Positions 60,956 through 64,000 of a stretch of DNA of 64,000 nucleotides are shown piece by piece. Made by a program: the position numbers and the translations under genes. The notes under the pieces were generated by a model. The model did not search any database. It saw only the letters and a list, made by a program, of their open reading frames with translations, and had not been told where the DNA came from. The stretch is from JBBRHQ01 sp963720735 (GTDB lineage Bacteria > Actinomycetota > Thermoleophilia > Solirubrobacterales > 70-9), in the NCBI GenBank assembly GCA_963720735.1, contig CAVRGL010000006.1, positions 62,001-126,000 on the forward strand, read 5' to 3'. Positions within the stretch are counted from its first letter, which is position 1. Each line of letters starts with the position of its first letter.

Positions 60956-61762
60956 GTGAGCCAAGCATCGGAAGCCACGAACCAGGGTCTCCGCGACTCA
61001 CTGCCGCGAGCGCCATCGGGGAGGAACGGCAGCCTCAGCTACCGTCGCCTCTTCTGGTGCCTGCTGATCGCCGCATGGGCGTGCGGCGTCGCGGTGGCCT
61101 TCGCCCCGGGGGCGCCGCTCCGGGCAGCGGCCGGTCTCCCACTGGACCTGCTGCTGCCAGGCGCGTTGGTGACCTACGCGGTTCTGCCCCCTTTCTCACG
61201 CATCGATGGCAGGCTGCGGGCAGTCCTGGCCGTGGCGCTGTCTGTTGCAATCGCCCTGCTGATCGGCCTCGTGCTGGCTCTCGTCAGCGACCGCATCCCC
61301 CGGATCGCCGCCGCCGTCGGACTCGTCGTTGTGGCGACGCTGGCGGCGTTGGTGGCCTTCCTCAGGGACAATGGCGAGGTCGAGCTCTCGCTCCCCGCGA
61401 GGCCCAGGGTTTCTGCGGCGGCGGCGTTGGTCACCGCGGTACTTGCGGTGGCCGCGGTTGCCGGGACGGTCGCTGTGCTCAACGTCGATACGTTGCCGGC
61501 GAACTTCACCGCCTTCTCCCTCACCCGTGACCAAAGCGGCGTCCGGCTCACGGTCAGCAACCGCGAGGACGGTCCGATGCGGTTTCGCTACGAGCTCCGG
61601 GATGGCCGGGGGGTCCGCCTGTACTCCGGATCGATGCGGCTGGGGGAGGGAGACGAGCGCGCTTTGATCCTGCCGGTGGCGCCCGGGACGGGCCTTGTTC
61701 TGGCACATCTCTTCAAGGGTGGAAGCACCACCCCCTACCGATCGGCCGACCTGCGGCTCTGA
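60956..61762 (+). CDS. Membrane protein with C-terminal soluble domain, DUF1616-like
   Basis: 268 residues if started at the GTG at 60956; a longer frame from 60878 also exists. Five or six helices (LFWCLLIAAWACGVAVAFAP to AAAALVTAVLAVAAVAGTVA), with GLPLDLLLPGALVTYAVLPP after the first helix, the DUF1616 hallmark. A soluble C-terminal domain of about 85 residues (FTAFSLTRDQSGVRLTVSNR) with an Ig-like strand pattern lies outside. Function unknown; the family is found in surface-polysaccharide and cell-wall contexts. Its end overlaps the end of the phosphodiesterase gene on the other strand by 28 bases. Confidence 0.7.
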   Translation: MSQASEATNQGLRDSLPRAPSGRNGSLSYRRLFWCLLIAAWACGVAVAFAPGAPLRAAAGLPLDLLLPGALVTYAVLPPFSRIDGRLRAVLAVALSVAIALLIGLVLALVSDRIPRIAAAVGLVVVATLAALVAFLRDNGEVELSLPARPRVSAAAALVTAVLAVAAVAGTVAVLNVDTLPANFTAFSLTRDQSGVRLTVSNREDGPMRFRYELRDGRGVRLYSGSMRLGEGDERALILPVAPGTGLVLAHLFKGGSTTPYRSADLRL

Positions 61763-62922
61763 GCCGGACGCGAGATCACCTCGGCCACTGCGCCGTAGAT
61801 CTCGGTGACGGGGAAGGGGTAGGGAAGCTCCCGGGCCAGCCCGCTGCCGCGGTAGAAGAAGACGCCGTCAGTCGAGGGCGCCTCCGGGAGGTAGCCGTGC
61901 ATCGCCCGCTCCGGGTAGCGGCGCTGCTTGAGCACGCCGGGGACGAAGTAGTTGGGGTGGAAGACGATCCCCTCGTCGGCCACCAGCACCTCCTCGCCAT
62001 AGGCCGAGCGGTCGGCGAAATCGATCCCGTAGCGGCGCCGGTCCTCGTCGTCGAGGAGGCGGCCCGGCACCCCCTCGAGCGCCGTGAGCACCGCCCCGCG
62101 CCGCTCCTCGCTGGGGAACCAGAAGCGGGCGAAGGTGCTGTCCATGAAGACCACGTAGTCGAGGCCGAGCCGGAAGCCCTCGAGCCGGGCGAAGAGGTCG
62201 AACGTCTGCTCGACGTCGGTCATCCCGTGGTCGGAGAAGAGCATCATCTCCGGCTGCGGCGAGCTGGCATCGACGATCTCCCACGCCTGCTCTAGGAAGC
62301 GCTCGATCTCGCTGATCGCGCCACCGAGGGCCTCGGCCGAGGCGCCGGCGACGTGCCCGCCGCTGTCCAGCGCCGGGTCGTAGAAGAAGAAGACGTCGAC
62401 GTCGTCGATCCGCTCCCGCAGGTAGTCGAGCTGCTCCTCGGCCCGCAGCCCGTCCCGGATGTAGCGGAACTCGTGACGGAGACCGCGCTCGGCGAACAGA
62501 TCGACCAGGGTTGGCACCGGCAGCGCGATCGGCGGGAACTCGTCGTAGCGGATCGCGTGGCGCGAGAAGAGATGGCTGATCTCCAGCGGCAGGCGCAGGC
62601 GGTGCTCAGCCGAGTAGCCGAGCTTGCGGGTTATCCGGAACCAGACCAGCCGCCAGAGGTCGATCAGGGGCCGCAGCAGCGAGGTTCGCGGCCGCGAGAA
62701 GAAGCGCTGCGTCGCGGAGCGCTCACGGGGATCGAGGTAGTACTCGGTCCAGATCCCGGTCTCGCGGGGCGGGCGCCCGCTGACGATCGCCGGCATCACG
62801 GTCGAGCTGTAGCCGAGCAGGGTCCTCAGCGGCCGCCGCGCCTTCCAGAAGCCGGGCATGAAGCTGCGCTGCTCGGTGTACTGCCAGGCGAAGCCGTCTG
62901 CGAAGTAGAGGATCAGCTTCAT
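61735..62922 (-). CDS. Alkaline-phosphatase-superfamily (type I phosphodiesterase/nucleotide pyrophosphatase-like) protein
   Basis: 395 residues from the ATG at 62922. Opens KLILYFADGFAWQYTEQRSF (Asp of the first metal site), then LLGYSSTVMPAIVSGRPPRE (Thr/Ser nucleophile) near residue 40, DVDVFFFYDPALDSGGHVAG and MMLFSDHGMTDV (D-H of the second site) near 230, and a late His in VFHPNYFVPG. Cytoplasmic. Such proteins cleave phosphodiesters of nucleotide or sugar phosphates. In this operon a role on nucleotide-activated sugars or lipid-linked intermediates is likely. Start overlaps the nucleotidyltransferase stop by 4 bases (62919-62922). Confidence 0.82.
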   Translation of the reverse strand: MKLILYFADGFAWQYTEQRSFMPGFWKARRPLRTLLGYSSTVMPAIVSGRPPRETGIWTEYYLDPRERSATQRFFSRPRTSLLRPLIDLWRLVWFRITRKLGYSAEHRLRLPLEISHLFSRHAIRYDEFPPIALPVPTLVDLFAERGLRHEFRYIRDGLRAEEQLDYLRERIDDVDVFFFYDPALDSGGHVAGASAEALGGAISEIERFLEQAWEIVDASSPQPEMMLFSDHGMTDVEQTFDLFARLEGFRLGLDYVVFMDSTFARFWFPSEERRGAVLTALEGVPGRLLDDEDRRRYGIDFADRSAYGEEVLVADEGIVFHPNYFVPGVLKQRRYPERAMHGYLPEAPSTDGVFFYRGSGLARELPYPFPVTEIYGAVAEVISRPAQSRRSADR

Positions 62923-63896
62923 CTCTCGGTCCCGGTTGCTCTGAGTATCTGGGGACACCTGCCCCAGAGTCGCACGAGTTCCGCTGCCTCGGCGCCCGGG
63001 TCCCCGCCGGAGAGCGCGGCGACGGCTGCCCGCCACAGTCTGATGATCGGGTCCTGGGTCGGCGCGTGCATGCCGTCCCGCCCGTCGCGCAGCCCCAGGG
63101 CCGCCCAATAGGCCCTGTGGGAGAGGTGGCGCTCGGTCCTTGCCAGCTCCACGAGCTGCTCTCCCAGCCCGCCGGGGCTGCCGCTGTGCTGCCGCAGGGC
63201 GTGCTCGAGCTCGGCGAGCAGGTCCTCGAGGGAGGCGCCCGGCTCCGCCTCCGGCATCTCGGTGCCGCTGCGGCGGGCGTCCTCGGCCTCGAGGTAGCGG
63301 CGGCTGGCCGTGGCGACCGGGCCCCCCAGGGGCCGGCGGTGAATCTCCTCGGCGCGCTCGCGAAAGCTGGGCCTGTAGCGGCCCTCGAGGACCAGTTGCG
63401 CCTCCCCGATCGCCTCATAGCTCTTCCGCACCGCCCACTCGGCATCGGCGAGGCCGGCACGATGCCTGAGGTGCTCGAACAGCCGGTTGGCGAGGAGGCG
63501 GACCCCCTCCCATGCGGGGATCTGCTCCGGCCGCGCAACCGAGATCCGCTCCAGCAATCCGGGGTCGCCGTCGACCACGACACCCGTCTGTCGAGCCTCG
63601 AAATTGGTCAGGGTCGCGTAGCGAAGGGTGCCGACCGGGATCCGGCCTCCCTCGATGCCGTGGGCGGCGTGGCGGCCGATCACCCGCTCGACCGCGCGGG
63701 TGCGATCGAGCCGGATCGTCGGCGAGCGCCCGATCACCATCACGTCGATGTCCGAGTCGAGCCGTCCCTGGCGCCAGCGCTCCTCGCCGCGGGCGGCGGA
63801 GCCGGCGACGATGACCCCGATTACGTCCCCCCGGCAGGGATCGCGGTCGAGGTCGGCGACGAACTCCATCACCCGCGCGCGGACCTCCGCGTTCAT
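62919..63896 (-). CDS. Pol-beta-superfamily nucleotidyltransferase
   Basis: 325 residues. N-terminal GSAARGEERW near residue 32 (GS motif) and the DSDIDVMVIGRSP metal-ligand triad near 48: the minimal nucleotidyltransferase signature. The remaining about 250 residues are helical (VRKSYEAIGEAQLVLEGRYR), so substrate specificity is unknown; the type occurs in antibiotic resistance and in sugar-linked gene clusters. Overlaps both neighbours by 4 bases (ATGA), forming one operon with the phosphodiesterase gene and the glycosyltransferase gene at the right edge. Confidence 0.82.
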   Translation of the reverse strand: MNAEVRARVMEFVADLDRDPCRGDVIGVIVAGSAARGEERWRQGRLDSDIDVMVIGRSPTIRLDRTRAVERVIGRHAAHGIEGGRIPVGTLRYATLTNFEARQTGVVVDGDPGLLERISVARPEQIPAWEGVRLLANRLFEHLRHRAGLADAEWAVRKSYEAIGEAQLVLEGRYRPSFRERAEEIHRRPLGGPVATASRRYLEAEDARRSGTEMPEAEPGASLEDLLAELEHALRQHSGSPGGLGEQLVELARTERHLSHRAYWAALGLRDGRDGMHAPTQDPIIRLWRAAVAALSGGDPGAEAAELVRLWGRCPQILRATGTER

Positions 63897-64000
63897 CGCC
63901 CCGGTCCCGACCCGGCCACCTCGGAGTAGATCGCCTCCAGCTCGGGCAGCACGACCTCGGAGGAGAAGCGCCGGACCGAGTCTCGCGCCCCCTGCCCGAG
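63893..64000 (-). CDS. Glycosyltransferase C-terminus (5' end outside window)
   Basis: 36 codons, ending in a TGA that overlaps the nucleotidyltransferase ATG (63893-63896). The sequence LGQGARDSVRRFSSEVVLPE then LEAIYSEVAG fits the last helix of GT-B (family 4-like) glycosyltransferases. Identity is tentative because only the tail is visible. Confidence 0.5.
   Translation of the reverse strand, partial: LGQGARDSVRRFSSEVVLPELEAIYSEVAGSGPGR

Noticed and set aside
1..64000. Search for CRISPR arrays, integrases, transposases and rRNA
   Set aside because: No regular repeat-spacer pattern, no recombinase motif, no rRNA-like stretch was recognised. Short repeats found were two-copy only.

Overview
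The window reads as chromosomal DNA of a GC-rich actinobacterium. The best guess is a soil member of the Thermoleophilia (Solirubrobacterales-like). This is inferred from gene content, not from a marker gene: many small exported proteins, a TolB-like propeller with a calcium-repeat tail, delta-60 and FG-GAP-type repeat proteins, two-component fatty-acid desaturation, an NhaA-DsbA fusion, DUF1326/DUF2182 genes, and frequent GTG/TTG starts and ATGA overlaps. No rRNA gene, intact tRNA gene, integrase, transposase, CRISPR array or phage module was found. Three partial tRNA-Ser(CGA) 3' ends are present.

Layout. 1-3.8 kb: polyamine-type ABC importer (two permeases and a Tat-lipoprotein binding protein) with its TetR repressor and a clear palindromic operator. 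3.9-5.8 kb: exported propeller/RTX gene bracketed by two tRNA-Ser relics. 6-11.4 kb: small exported proteins, a thioredoxin-reductase-like flavoenzyme, tatA, a frameshifted exported peptidase-like gene and an exported hydrolase. 11.5-16.7 kb: TetR regulator, ferredoxin-type reductase and fatty-acid desaturase (a lipid desaturation unit), then an acyl-CoA dehydrogenase-like gene. 16.7-21 kb: NmrA-type reductase, SRPBCC protein, a deleted epimerase pseudogene, a 36-bp duplication joined to a tRNA tail, and a stretch of small genes with a perfect 12-bp-arm palindrome. 21-29.9 kb: ECF sigma factor followed by an exported triple-repeat protein, then arginase-family, MFS, hydrolase, DUF899, DNA ligase and CYTH-CHAD genes.

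30-40 kb: NhaA-DsbA fusion, aldo/keto reductase, succinate-semialdehyde-type dehydrogenase, delta-60 repeat protein, a cluster of a lipoprotein and two small exported peptides with a shared acidic tail (one carrying a natural poly-His tract), a hydrolase-LuxR fusion and an MFS gene. 40-46 kb: two DUF1326 genes around a Met-tailed DUF2182 membrane protein. One DUF1326 gene is linked to an oxidoreductase by a 50-codon ORF that overlaps both neighbours. 46-53.8 kb: cupin, patatin, reductase, an FG-GAP relic, HtrA-like protease and a P1B ATPase.

53.8-64 kb: surface-polysaccharide region with a broken GH-A type hydrolase, a family 2 glycosyltransferase with a late frameshift, a large membrane protein, a flippase fused to a sulfotransferase, a phosphodiesterase-superfamily protein, a nucleotidyltransferase and the end of a glycosyltransferase. 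The last three genes overlap by 4 bases each and look like one operon. The most unusual items are the flippase-sulfotransferase fusion, the DUF1326/DUF2182 unit, the poly-His/acidic-tail peptide pair and the tRNA-Ser relics. Several frameshifts, clustered at 54.4-55.9 kb, may be real decay or sequencing indels.
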